From positions 32,148 to 96,147 of the forward strand of contig JBOEGA010000003.1 of the NCBI GenBank assembly GCA_050633205.1: a stretch of 64,000 nt of DNA. The letters run 5' to 3'. Positions 52,427 to 60,776 of this stretch are shown one piece after another. The translations under genes were made by a program, and so were the position numbers. The notes beneath the pieces are model-generated. The model saw nothing but the letters and a program-made list of their open reading frames with translations, searched no databases and was not told the origin of the DNA. Origin of the DNA: CBDHHC01 sp050633205 (GTDB taxonomy: Bacteria; Pseudomonadota; Alphaproteobacteria; Rhizobiales; CBDHHC01). Every line of letters begins with the position of its first letter. Position 1 is the stretch's first letter.

Positions 52427-55120
52427 ATGCCCCGGTTGTTGCTAATTCCCTTTTTTATACTGCTCGTGCTGGTTGATATTACCGGTGCTCAGGCCGCTGA
52501 TCCGCGGTTTGCATTACAATCAAATCTGGATCATGTCTGGACCACAATTGCGGCAGGTCTTGTTTTCCTTATGCAGGCAGGCTTTCTTTTTCTTGAAGCA
52601 GGTCTGGTTCGGTCCAAAAACTCCATCAATGTTGCTCAGAAGAATGTTACGGACTTTATATTCTCGACGCTGGTCTTTGGAGCAGTCGGGTTTATGTTGA
52701 TGTTTGGCAAGTCCACTCATGGTTATTTTGGCTGGGATGCTGATCTGTTTATGTTTGATAAAATATCAGACTGGTCATTTACGTTTTTTGTATTTCAGCT
52801 TGTTTTCTGCGGTACTGCGGCGACTATTATCTCAGGCGCTGCGGCAGAACGAATGAAGCTCGAAGGTTATATGTTTGCGGCTATTATTACAGGTCTGCTT
52901 ATTTATCCGGTGTCCGGGCACTGGGCCTGGGGCAATCTGTTAAATGCTGAAAACAAGCCGTTGCTGGCCTCTTGGGGATTTCTTGATTTTGCGGGATCAA
53001 CGGTAGTACATTCCGTTGGTGCCTGGATAGCGCTTGCGACTGTTATTATTATGGGGCCAAGGTTAGGGCGTTATGATGAGAACGGGAAACTTGTCAGAAT
53101 TCATGGGCACTCTCCGGTTCTGGCGACTTTTGGCTGTCTGGTCTTATGGATAGGCTGGATAGGATTTAATGGTGGTTCGACTACTGCCGGCACTTCCGCA
53201 TTTGCCATAATAATTGCAAATACTATTGTTGCAGGAGCTATTGGCGGGCTTGTGCAGATGATATTGGGCAAGATCCATGAAGGTCTCTATCGACCCGAAT
53301 TTTCTATTAACGGTATTCTGGCAGGTCTTGTCGGAATTACAGCAGGTTGTGATGCGGTTACGGTGTGGAATGCCCTGATTATCGGAGGGTCTGCATCTGT
53401 TGTTGCATTTTATGGTCAGATTATTCTGGAGCGTGTTTTAAAACTTGATGATGCTATTGGAGCAATTCCTGTTCATGGGTTTGCAGGGGCATGGGGAACA
53501 ATCATTCTTGCATTTCTTGCAGAGCCAGGAAAACTTGCTGCAGGTTCTGCCATGGCTCAATTCTGGATACAGGTTTCAGGTGTTCTTATTATATTTGCAT
53601 GGTCTTTTGGTACAGCCTTTGTATTACTTTTTGCTCTGGACAGGGTATGGAAACTGTTTCCCGGCGGTGGGCTACGGATTTCAGAAGAAGATGAGAAAAA
53701 GGGGCTTAACGTTTCCGAGCATGGTGCTACGCTCGGAAGTGGTGAGTTGCTAAATGCTATGAAGTCTATTGCAGAAGGCAAGGTATCGATGGGGCAAAAG
53801 CTGCAGGTTGACCATGGTGATGAGATGGGTGAACTTGCTGATATGTTCAATCGTATTACTGAACGGATGGTAATTGCCGAGGAGGCTCGAAAGAAAAGGC
53901 GCAGGATGATTGAAGAGTCCAGGCGAGATCTTTCCGGGCAAATAGAAGATTTGACTAATAGTCTCAGTCAATTACTGGAGACAGAATTTGCAAGTCTGAC
54001 CGGGCATAACAGTTCTGTCGTTGAGAAGTCCAATGTGATCTGTCTTACCAGCAAAGATACAGAGCAGGGGGCCATTGATATAGACAAGAGGACAACAGAA
54101 GCTTTCCAGAGTATTACGGAGACCAAGAGTTCTGCAGACGACCTGTTGCTTGCAATGGGACGTATGACAGAGGAATTATCTGCTTCAATTGCCTCTACCC
54201 GTGAAGCTTCGGAACGAGTGCACAGTACTGAAGGGGCTGCTTCACAGTTGAATGAGGCCAGTCATCAGATTGAAGAGATTATTGGTCTTATTACAACTAT
54301 TGCTGATCAAACAAATCTGCTAGCGCTCAATGCTACAATTGAAGCAGCGAGGGTCGGGGAAGCTGGTAAAGGCTTTGCTGTTGTTGCGGGTGAGGTGAAA
54401 AGCCTGTCTGATCAGACTTCAAAAGCGGTTGAGCATGTTATTTCTCATGTCAGCCAGATCAGAGATACTGCGGAGATTGTGACTACAGCAATTACTGAGG
54501 TGTCAGCGCAACTCAAGAATGCCAATGAGCTATCCAACCGGGTACAGGAAGCAATTAACCATCAGAATCAGGCAACACAGCTAATTAACAGTAATATTGG
54601 ATCTGTTTCGGATAATGCGGAGAATGTACGGAGTAAGGCTCGGGAGATCAGTGAAGTTGCCAGGAAGATTGGTGAGAATTCAGATACGTTGGGAACTCAG
54701 TCAAAAGATGTTTCCAATCAGATTGAAGAGTTGCGCCATTCCTTTGAAGTGGTTCTTGAGAAGTTAAAGAGCGCGAGTGATCGAAGAGCATTTGAGCGCT
54801 ATAAAACCAACCGTCCATGCCAGATTGAATTTGCCGGGCAGTTTGTTCAAACAAAATTAAATGACTTATCAATTGATGGATTTTCAGTATCAGGCAATCC
54901 TGAGTTTTCTTCTGATATCAGTCTGGCCAATTCTGATAATGTGATATTGCATATAGAGGATTTCACAATCAGTCTTGAAGCATATGTTATTGAGCTTGCT
55001 TCTGATAGAACCAGTTTTCAGTTTGAAGCAACAGCAATGGATTCTTTTGAACTAAATGATTTTCTTGAAGAGCTGGAAAATAAAAATATCCAGCTTCAAG
55101 GACATAGCCATGCTGCCTAG
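52427..55120 (+). CDS. Amt ammonium channel - HAMP - chemoreceptor - PilZ fusion protein
   Basis: This is an 897-residue protein. A signal peptide (to ~23, GAQA) precedes a full-length Amt/Mep channel (~30-420). The channel keeps both pore histidines, His195 in DFAGSTVVH and His350 in IPVHGFAGAWGT, the FQLVFCGTAATIISGA gate helix and GFNGGST. A HAMP-like linker lies at ~430-485 (DEMGELADMFNRITERM). The cytoplasmic MCP hairpin has its tip at 626-650 (ADQTNLLALNATIEAAR, GEAGKGFAVVAGEVK). The C-terminal PilZ domain (~783-885) has both c-di-GMP motifs, RxxxR at 787-791 and DxSxxG at 813-818. It should report ammonium binding or transport to CheA/CheW at the inner membrane, with c-di-GMP input. 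No che genes are adjacent. Confidence 0.93.
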   Translation: MPRLLLIPFFILLVLVDITGAQAADPRFALQSNLDHVWTTIAAGLVFLMQAGFLFLEAGLVRSKNSINVAQKNVTDFIFSTLVFGAVGFMLMFGKSTHGYFGWDADLFMFDKISDWSFTFFVFQLVFCGTAATIISGAAAERMKLEGYMFAAIITGLLIYPVSGHWAWGNLLNAENKPLLASWGFLDFAGSTVVHSVGAWIALATVIIMGPRLGRYDENGKLVRIHGHSPVLATFGCLVLWIGWIGFNGGSTTAGTSAFAIIIANTIVAGAIGGLVQMILGKIHEGLYRPEFSINGILAGLVGITAGCDAVTVWNALIIGGSASVVAFYGQIILERVLKLDDAIGAIPVHGFAGAWGTIILAFLAEPGKLAAGSAMAQFWIQVSGVLIIFAWSFGTAFVLLFALDRVWKLFPGGGLRISEEDEKKGLNVSEHGATLGSGELLNAMKSIAEGKVSMGQKLQVDHGDEMGELADMFNRITERMVIAEEARKKRRRMIEESRRDLSGQIEDLTNSLSQLLETEFASLTGHNSSVVEKSNVICLTSKDTEQGAIDIDKRTTEAFQSITETKSSADDLLLAMGRMTEELSASIASTREASERVHSTEGAASQLNEASHQIEEIIGLITTIADQTNLLALNATIEAARVGEAGKGFAVVAGEVKSLSDQTSKAVEHVISHVSQIRDTAEIVTTAITEVSAQLKNANELSNRVQEAINHQNQATQLINSNIGSVSDNAENVRSKAREISEVARKIGENSDTLGTQSKDVSNQIEELRHSFEVVLEKLKSASDRRAFERYKTNRPCQIEFAGQFVQTKLNDLSIDGFSVSGNPEFSSDISLANSDNVILHIEDFTISLEAYVIELASDRTSFQFEATAMDSFELNDFLEELENKNIQLQGHSHAA

Positions 55121-55213
55121 AGCATATCGCGTATAATCGGGCATTTGTAATACATGTATATAAACCTGCCCCAAGGCCCTTTACATATTGATGATTAATG
55201 TTGCTGGAGGTTG

Positions 55214-55239
55214 CAGGTGCGCAGGACTTTACGCACCTG
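55214..55239. terminator. Hairpin between the Amt fusion and napC
   Basis: CAGGTGCG (55214-55221) and CGCACCTG (55232-55239) are perfect 8-bp arms, followed on the plus strand by TTAATTTATT. It lies in the convergent gap and probably serves as a terminator. Confidence 0.5.
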
Positions 55240-55244
55240 TTAAT

Positions 55245-55835
55245 TTATTGCCAGCCTGGTACTTTAGACATGTCAGGTAGCTGGTGTGCGATGCCTTTGT
55301 GGCAATCGATACATGTTTTCTTTTTTGTGAACAAAAAGCGCTGGTGAGCATCTGCTGCACGCTTGCTTTGTTTTGTTATGTCCATCGATTCATCACTATG
55401 ACAATTTCGGCATTCCAGTGAGTCATTGGCTTTCAGTCTGGCCCATTCGTGGGACGCCAGGGTCAGTCGATGCTTCTGGAATTTTTCTCTGGTGTTGATT
55501 GTTCCAAAGATCTTACCCCAGACTTCTTTTGAGGCCTGAACTTTCCTTGCTATTTTACGTGTCCATTCGTGTGGAACGTGACAGTCCGGACAAGTCGCAC
55601 GCACCCCAGAACGGTTTGTGAAGTGAATGGTGGATTTGAGTTCCTTATAGACGTTATCCCTCATCTCATGACATGAAATACAAAAAGCTTCTGTATTGGT
55701 TGCCTCAAGGGCAGTGTTGAAGCCACCCCAGAAAATTATGCCAGCAATAAATCCACCAACGGTCAGGAAGCCCAAGCTGAAGAAGGTGCTGGGAGAGGTC
55801 ATAACTGACCAGTATTTTTTTAACCACTGCATCAT
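55245..55835 (-). CDS. napC: Tetraheme cytochrome c NapC
   Basis: This is a 196-residue NapC/NirT-family protein. One N-terminal membrane anchor (FFSLGFLTVGGFIAGIIFWGG) is followed by four CxxCH haem sites: CISCH, CPDCH, CRNCH and CIDCH. It passes electrons from the quinol pool to NapAB in the periplasm. It is the last gene of napEFDABC and lies 14 bp after napB. Confidence 0.95.
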   Translation of the reverse strand: MMQWLKKYWSVMTSPSTFFSLGFLTVGGFIAGIIFWGGFNTALEATNTEAFCISCHEMRDNVYKELKSTIHFTNRSGVRATCPDCHVPHEWTRKIARKVQASKEVWGKIFGTINTREKFQKHRLTLASHEWARLKANDSLECRNCHSDESMDITKQSKRAADAHQRFLFTKKKTCIDCHKGIAHQLPDMSKVPGWQ

Positions 55836-55849
55836 GATTTGCAGTCTCC

Positions 55850-56332
55850 CTATTTCTTTTTCTTCTCAGCTTCAGCGTGAAGCAAGGTATCAATGTCGAC
55901 AAAATCATTTTCCACGAGAGGTTTTACATCTCGTTGAGGAACATGACACTGGTTGCAGAAGTATCTTCGTGGAGAAACGGAGGCCAGAAACTGGCCATCG
56001 CGATCCATAAAGTGGGTTATGCTGACCATCGGTGCCTGAGACTCTCCAGTACGTGCTCTTGCATGACAGGAAAGACATTTATTACCACGTCTATCAATCT
56101 GGTATCCCTCTATGGTGTGAGGGATTACAGGTGGCTGTTCCGGGTAATTACGGACCTGCTTTTCATCCGTGTTTTTCATCGGGCGCATAGGCGGAGCAGA
56201 GTTCTCTTTGGTCAGAGCAGCCTTGCCACGCAAGGTTGCTATATTGTCTGCCATTGTAATAGTACCTGTCATTATAAACAGGCCTAACGTAAGGCCAAGT
56301 GCGAGAGGCAGATTTGCAATTAAACGTTTCAT
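55850..56332 (-). CDS. napB: Periplasmic nitrate reductase diheme subunit NapB
   Basis: This is a 160-residue protein with a signal peptide (LALGLTLGLFIMTGTITMA) and two CxxCH haem sites (CLSCHARA, CNQCHVPQ). The conserved PEQPPVIPHTIEGYQI precedes the first. The ATG at 56332 sits 8 bp from AGGAGG; the ATG at 56338 is too close. It hands electrons from NapC to NapA. Confidence 0.94.
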   Translation of the reverse strand: MKRLIANLPLALGLTLGLFIMTGTITMADNIATLRGKAALTKENSAPPMRPMKNTDEKQVRNYPEQPPVIPHTIEGYQIDRRGNKCLSCHARARTGESQAPMVSITHFMDRDGQFLASVSPRRYFCNQCHVPQRDVKPLVENDFVDIDTLLHAEAEKKKK

Positions 56333-56346
56333 GGTCATGCCCTCCT

Positions 56347-58851
56347 TTATGTTTTGACAACTTTTACGGCACATTTTTTGTAATCCGTCTGCTTGGAAAT
56401 AGGGTCTGTTGCATCAAGAGTTACCTTGTTGATGAGCTGGCTTGCATCAAACCAGGGAACAAAGACAAGTCCTTTTGGCGGCTTGTTTCGACCTCTGGTT
56501 TCAACACGGGTCCGTATTTCCCCTCGACGTGACCTTACGAATATCTCATCACCACGGCGCAATTTACGCTCTTTGGCATCATCCGGGTGCATGAAACATA
56601 CTGCGTCAGGGAAGGCCTGATGCAATTCAGGTACACGCTCTGTCATTGAACCGGAGTGCCAGTGTTCGATAACACGTCCGGTACATAACCATAGGTCATA
56701 TTCCTTGTCTGGCGCTTCTGCAGGCGGCTCATAAGGAAGTGCAAAAATGCGTGCCTTACCATCCTTGTGGCCATAAAACTCTACGCCTGCACCTTTTTTT
56801 ACATAAGGGTCATAGCCTTCGCGGAAACGCCATTTGGTTTCCTTGCCATTTACAACAGGCCAGCGCAGACCACGTTCCTTATGGTAGGTGTCGAAGTCAG
56901 CAAGGTCGTGACCGTGACCACGTCCAAATTGTGCATATTCTTCAAAAAGGCCTTTCTGTACATAGAAGCCGTATTCTTCTGCCTCATGGTTTTCATAGCC
57001 TTTTTCGATATCAGAGACCGGGAATTTATCTACCTGCCCGTTCTTAAAGAGAATATCAAAAAGGGTTTTGCCTTTGTATTCAGGTTTTTTCGCAAGAAGT
57101 TCTTTTGGCCAGACTTCCTCAACTTTAAAGCGTTTGGAGAATTCCATCAGCTGCCAAAGGTCAGATTTGGAATCTCCCGGAGAGCTAACCAACTGGTGCC
57201 AGACCTGAGTACGTCGTTCAGCGTTACCGTAAGCGCCTTCTTTCTCTACCCACATTGCGGCTGGCAGGATAAGGTCGGCAGCCTGTGCAGTTACTGTTGG
57301 ATAGGCATCTGATACGACGATGAAATTATCCGGGTTTCTGTATCCGGGGTAGGTTTCCTCATTCATGTTGGCAGCAGCCTGCAGGTTGTTGTTCACCTGT
57401 ATCCAGTAAGCGTTGATTTTGCTGTCTTTCAGCATTCTGTTCTGCAGAGCTGCGTGGTATCCTACTTTAGATGGAATAGTGCCTTCTGGAAGTTTCCAGA
57501 TTTTTTCGGCAATATCGCGGTGAGCTTTTTTCTTAACAACCAGGTCTGCAGGAAGACGGTGAGCGAAAGTTCCTACTTCGCGAGCGGTTCCACATGCTGA
57601 AGGTTGTCCTGTCAGTGAGAACGGGCTGTTGCCAGGCTCTGATATTTTACCAGTAAGCAAGTGGATATTGTATATGAGGTTGTTCGCCCAGACACCTCGT
57701 GTATGCTGATTGAAACCCATTGTCCAGAAAGATGTTACTTTTGTTTTTGGATCTGCATAAAGTTCAGCAAGGGCAATCAGGTCTTTTTTGGGTACACCTG
57801 AAATTTCATGAGTTTTGTCTACTGTGTAGGCCGATACAAATTTTGCAAACTGAGCGAAAGTCATATCTGACGAACCGCCAGCTTTTTTAGCGTTCTTAGC
57901 TTTCTTTTCCAGCGGATGTTCCGGCCTCAGGCCATAGCCGATGTCGGGGTTGCCTTTGCGGAATATTGTGTGTTTTTTTACAAACTCTTTGTTGACCTTC
58001 TTGTTCTGAATGATGTAGTTCGCGATGAAATTCAGTATTGCCAAGTCGCTTTGTGGCGTGAAAACTATTGGCATATCAGCAAGGTCAAAGCAGCGGTGTT
58101 CGTAAGTGGAAAGCACTGCAACTTTTACATGGGGTGCACTCAGGCGGCGGTCTGTTACACGAGTCCACAGGATTGGGTGCATTTCAGCCATGTTTGAGCC
58201 CCAGAGGACAAATGCATCAGCATTTTCCATGTCGTCATAGCAACCCATTGGTTCGTCAATACCGAATGTTCTGATGAAACCTGCTACAGCGGAGGCCATA
58301 CAATGACGGGCATTTGGCTCCAGATTATTTGAGCGGAAACCTGCTTTCATAAGTTTGGAGGCAGCATACCCTTCGTATACTGTCCATTGGCCGGACCCGA
58401 ACATGCCGATGGCTTCAGGGCCTTTTTCCTTAAGAGTCTTTTTGAATTTTTCGGCCATGACATCGAAAGCTTCATCCCAGCTTACCGGAGTGAATTCACC
58501 GTTCTTGTCATATTTTCCATTTTTCTTACGAAGTAGAGGTTTGGTCAGGCGGTCCCGGCCATACATGATTTTTGAAAGGAAGTATCCTTTTACGCAGTTC
58601 AGCCCCTTGTTTACAGGTGACTTGATATCTCCGTGTGTTGCAACAATTTTATCCTGTTTTGTGGCTACCATTACACTGCATCCTGTTCCGCAGAAACGGC
58701 AGGGTGCTTTAGACCACTTCAGTTCAGTCTTTTCTTTTTCTGTAACAAGATTTGCTGCGCCAGCAGGAGTATTCAGACCTGCAACAGCGGCAGCAATGGC
58801 AGCGGCTTTGGCTTTTATCGCATCACGGCGACTGATCATTTGCTTTAGCAT
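56347..58851 (-). CDS. napA: Periplasmic nitrate reductase catalytic subunit NapA
   Basis: This is an 834-residue molybdoenzyme. A Tat signal (SRRDAIKAKAAA) is followed by the [4Fe-4S] site CRFCGTGCSVMV...GLNCVKGYF. Next are ARHCMASAVAGFIRTFG, with the Cys expected to ligate Mo, and the C-terminal bis-MGD-binding domain (LCTGRVIEHWHSGSMT, FMHPDDA). It reduces nitrate to nitrite in the periplasm. The start overlaps the napD stop (ATGCTAA), so translation is probably coupled. Confidence 0.96.
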   Translation of the reverse strand: MLKQMISRRDAIKAKAAAIAAAVAGLNTPAGAANLVTEKEKTELKWSKAPCRFCGTGCSVMVATKQDKIVATHGDIKSPVNKGLNCVKGYFLSKIMYGRDRLTKPLLRKKNGKYDKNGEFTPVSWDEAFDVMAEKFKKTLKEKGPEAIGMFGSGQWTVYEGYAASKLMKAGFRSNNLEPNARHCMASAVAGFIRTFGIDEPMGCYDDMENADAFVLWGSNMAEMHPILWTRVTDRRLSAPHVKVAVLSTYEHRCFDLADMPIVFTPQSDLAILNFIANYIIQNKKVNKEFVKKHTIFRKGNPDIGYGLRPEHPLEKKAKNAKKAGGSSDMTFAQFAKFVSAYTVDKTHEISGVPKKDLIALAELYADPKTKVTSFWTMGFNQHTRGVWANNLIYNIHLLTGKISEPGNSPFSLTGQPSACGTAREVGTFAHRLPADLVVKKKAHRDIAEKIWKLPEGTIPSKVGYHAALQNRMLKDSKINAYWIQVNNNLQAAANMNEETYPGYRNPDNFIVVSDAYPTVTAQAADLILPAAMWVEKEGAYGNAERRTQVWHQLVSSPGDSKSDLWQLMEFSKRFKVEEVWPKELLAKKPEYKGKTLFDILFKNGQVDKFPVSDIEKGYENHEAEEYGFYVQKGLFEEYAQFGRGHGHDLADFDTYHKERGLRWPVVNGKETKWRFREGYDPYVKKGAGVEFYGHKDGKARIFALPYEPPAEAPDKEYDLWLCTGRVIEHWHSGSMTERVPELHQAFPDAVCFMHPDDAKERKLRRGDEIFVRSRRGEIRTRVETRGRNKPPKGLVFVPWFDASQLINKVTLDATDPISKQTDYKKCAVKVVKT

Positions 58852-59153
58852 GGCAGTTGCTTCTCTTCGTTATTAATGGGTTGAAATTCGTGGTCCGGCT
58901 CGTCAACCTGGTGGTAGATCAGCACAGCATTTATGACATCCGGAATTGCTTCTATTGTTCTGATTCTGTCATTGAGGGATGGAGTATCGGGTACTTCCAT
59001 AACAACAACAATTTTGCCATTGTCCCCTTTGGCGTGTACTTCGATACCCACAATTCCAAGGAGCCTGTCTACTGTTAGATCCAGCCCTTCGGGTCTGGCC
59101 TGAACAACAAGGCTGGCGATATGCGAGATATCAGTCATTAGCAGTGCTTTCAT
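58845..59153 (-). CDS. napD: NapA maturation chaperone NapD
   Basis: This is a 102-residue ferredoxin-fold protein. It has HIASLVVQARPEGLDLTVDRLLGIVGIEVHAKGDNGKIVVVME and a late IEAIPDVINAVLIYH. NapD binds the NapA Tat signal and delays export until the cofactor is inserted. The ATG at 59153 overlaps the napF end; an ATG at 59138 is an alternative. Confidence 0.9.
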   Translation of the reverse strand: MKALLMTDISHIASLVVQARPEGLDLTVDRLLGIVGIEVHAKGDNGKIVVVMEVPDTPSLNDRIRTIEAIPDVINAVLIYHQVDEPDHEFQPINNEEKQLPC

Positions 59154-59655
59154 ATTCCGAGTTAATCTGCAGCGAAATTGCGTTTGCAGGGCAGGTATGC
59201 TGACATGCTCCGCAACCAGTACATTTTTCATGATCAATTATGATATCGGCTTTTCCTTCAGGCAGGAGCCTGAAGTGAATTGCACGCTCCTGGCACATGT
59301 CTCCGCATGATCGGCAGTAAATGGATGACCTGACGAAACATTTGTCTGATACAGTTACGCGGTTGTTCCAGGCAGGAGCCTCCAGGTTAAACAGTTTTTC
59401 AGGACAGGCTGTAGCGCACTCTTTACAAAATGTGCATTCTCCCAAATCAAACTTAACTTCCGGATAGCCACTCTTATCAGTCGCAATTATATGTTCAGGA
59501 CATGCTTCTGAGCATTTGTTGCATCTGGTGCATAATGAGAGGATGTTTTTCTCGTTTGACCAGGGTGGCCGCATGACTGCAGGTGCCGGGCTTTTACGCC
59601 CACGCAAAAAATCGCGCCTGCTAACGGATGATGGGGTTGACGGGAGGTTGCTCAT
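59131..59655 (-). CDS. napF: Ferredoxin-type protein NapF
   Basis: This is a 174-residue protein with three or four 4Fe-4S clusters: CTRCNKCSEACP, CTFCKECATACP, a CRSCGDMCQ variant and CTGCGACQHTCP. The N-terminal SRRDFLRG looks like a twin-arginine motif, but no hydrophobic stretch follows, so it is cytoplasmic as is usual for NapF. It is thought to help load Fe-S clusters into NapA. Confidence 0.93.
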   Translation of the reverse strand: MSNLPSTPSSVSRRDFLRGRKSPAPAVMRPPWSNEKNILSLCTRCNKCSEACPEHIIATDKSGYPEVKFDLGECTFCKECATACPEKLFNLEAPAWNNRVTVSDKCFVRSSIYCRSCGDMCQERAIHFRLLPEGKADIIIDHEKCTGCGACQHTCPANAISLQINSEYESTAND

Positions 59656-59669
59656 TTCTGCCTCCTGTA

Positions 59670-59861
59670 CTAAGCGGGTGGTCCCGGAGGGCCTGCTATC
59701 ATTTGATATATCCAGATAAGCAGTCCCAGCGATCCGACGAATGCTATTGCCAGGGCGGGTGCCATAAAGATGGCAAGAAACAGAAAGGAACGCACTTCCA
59801 GCTTTTTTTGAGAAGCCGGTTCAGGTGTTGTTTTAACTTCTTGATCTGTAGCCATTATCAT
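59670..59861 (-). CDS. napE: Small membrane protein NapE
   Basis: This is a 63-residue protein with one membrane helix (FLFLAIFMAPALAIAFVGSLGLLIWIYQM) after a polar N-terminus and a PPGPPA tail, the NapE pattern. It is the first gene of the operon, which fixes its identity. The ATG at 59861 follows GGAG by 5 bp. A perfect FNR-type box lies 51 bp upstream. Confidence 0.88.
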   Translation of the reverse strand: MIMATDQEVKTTPEPASQKKLEVRSFLFLAIFMAPALAIAFVGSLGLLIWIYQMIAGPPGPPA

Positions 59862-59911
59862 TCTCTCTCCAACGTGTGGGAGGACGATAACAGGGGGGAC
59901 ATATTGCGGCA

Positions 59912-59925
59912 TTGATATATATCAA
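59912..59925. promoter_or_regulatory. Perfect FNR/FixK box at the nap promoter
   Basis: TTGATATATATCAA is the exact anaerobox TTGAT-N4-ATCAA. With a class II spacing of 41.5 bp, transcription toward napE would start near 59877. On the minus strand a TTATCGT element near 59884-59890 would serve as the -10. Oxygen-limited induction of nap is inferred. Confidence 0.75.
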
Positions 59926-59980
59926 GCCGCATCAGGCTTATGGTGAATAAGTTCTTACAAGAGATAAAATTCAAGAAAAA

Positions 59981-60721
59981 TCAGAAGGGAAGCAGTACAT
60001 CCATGACCTGCTGACCATAGCGTGGCTGCTGTACATCAGTGATCTGTCCACGCCCGCCGTAAGCTACTCTCGCTTCTGCGATTTTCTCTATCGGAATTGT
60101 GTTCACAGCACTGATATCTTCCGGACGAATGATACCGGCCACAATAATTTCACGTACTTCAAAATTTACCCTGATTTCCTGTTTTCCTTCAATGACCAGG
60201 TTTCCGTTTGGCAGTTTCTGGGTAATAATTGCTGCCATTTTCAGAGTTAGCGTTTCTTCCCGGTCTACTGAGCCCTTGCCTTCACTTTTTGCTTCACTGG
60301 CAATTTTTACAAGTTCAGAGAGATTTACGCCATTGGGAAGAATTTTAGCCAGTTGTTGTTCAAGGCCAAATATTCCCGGAGCTTCCAGATCATCAGCATT
60401 GGATCTGCTGCGTTTGGTTTCATTTTCAAATGCAGCTTTGTCAGATATTTCAACCATTACGGTAAGAAGATCACCGACATTTCTTGCCCGCTGGTCTTTG
60501 AAGAACCCTCTTGCTCCATTTCTCCATAAAGAGTTCGAGCTGTACTGAGCCGGTTTTTTTGCCGGCATTGGAAGACTGACAGGTCTATATCCGGGTTTGT
60601 GGGTTGGGTTTTCAATCGCGGCCAGTTTTGGCGTATCGCCAATATTTGTTAATCTATCGAGATAAGCACAGCTGGATAATAATGTGGTTGCGAACAAAAT
60701 AGTCATGCTGCGTTGTTTCAT
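59981..60721 (-). CDS. flgH: Flagellar L-ring protein FlgH
   Basis: This is a 246-residue lipoprotein (lipobox LLSSC with Cys at about 18). Typical FlgH segments are LWRNGARGFFKDQRARNVGDLLTVMVEISDKAAFENETKRSR, GNLVIEGKQEIRVNFEVREIIVAGIIRPEDIS and the end GQITDVQQPRYGQQVMDVLLPF. It forms the outer-membrane ring of the flagellar rod bushing. It is last in flgF-G-A-H. Confidence 0.95.
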   Translation of the reverse strand: MKQRSMTILFATTLLSSCAYLDRLTNIGDTPKLAAIENPTHKPGYRPVSLPMPAKKPAQYSSNSLWRNGARGFFKDQRARNVGDLLTVMVEISDKAAFENETKRSRSNADDLEAPGIFGLEQQLAKILPNGVNLSELVKIASEAKSEGKGSVDREETLTLKMAAIITQKLPNGNLVIEGKQEIRVNFEVREIIVAGIIRPEDISAVNTIPIEKIAEARVAYGGRGQITDVQQPRYGQQVMDVLLPF

Positions 60722-60776
60722 TTTAAAAGCCTTTTATAATCGGATAACTAAAGAGAAATTGTTTATGTGAAATCTT

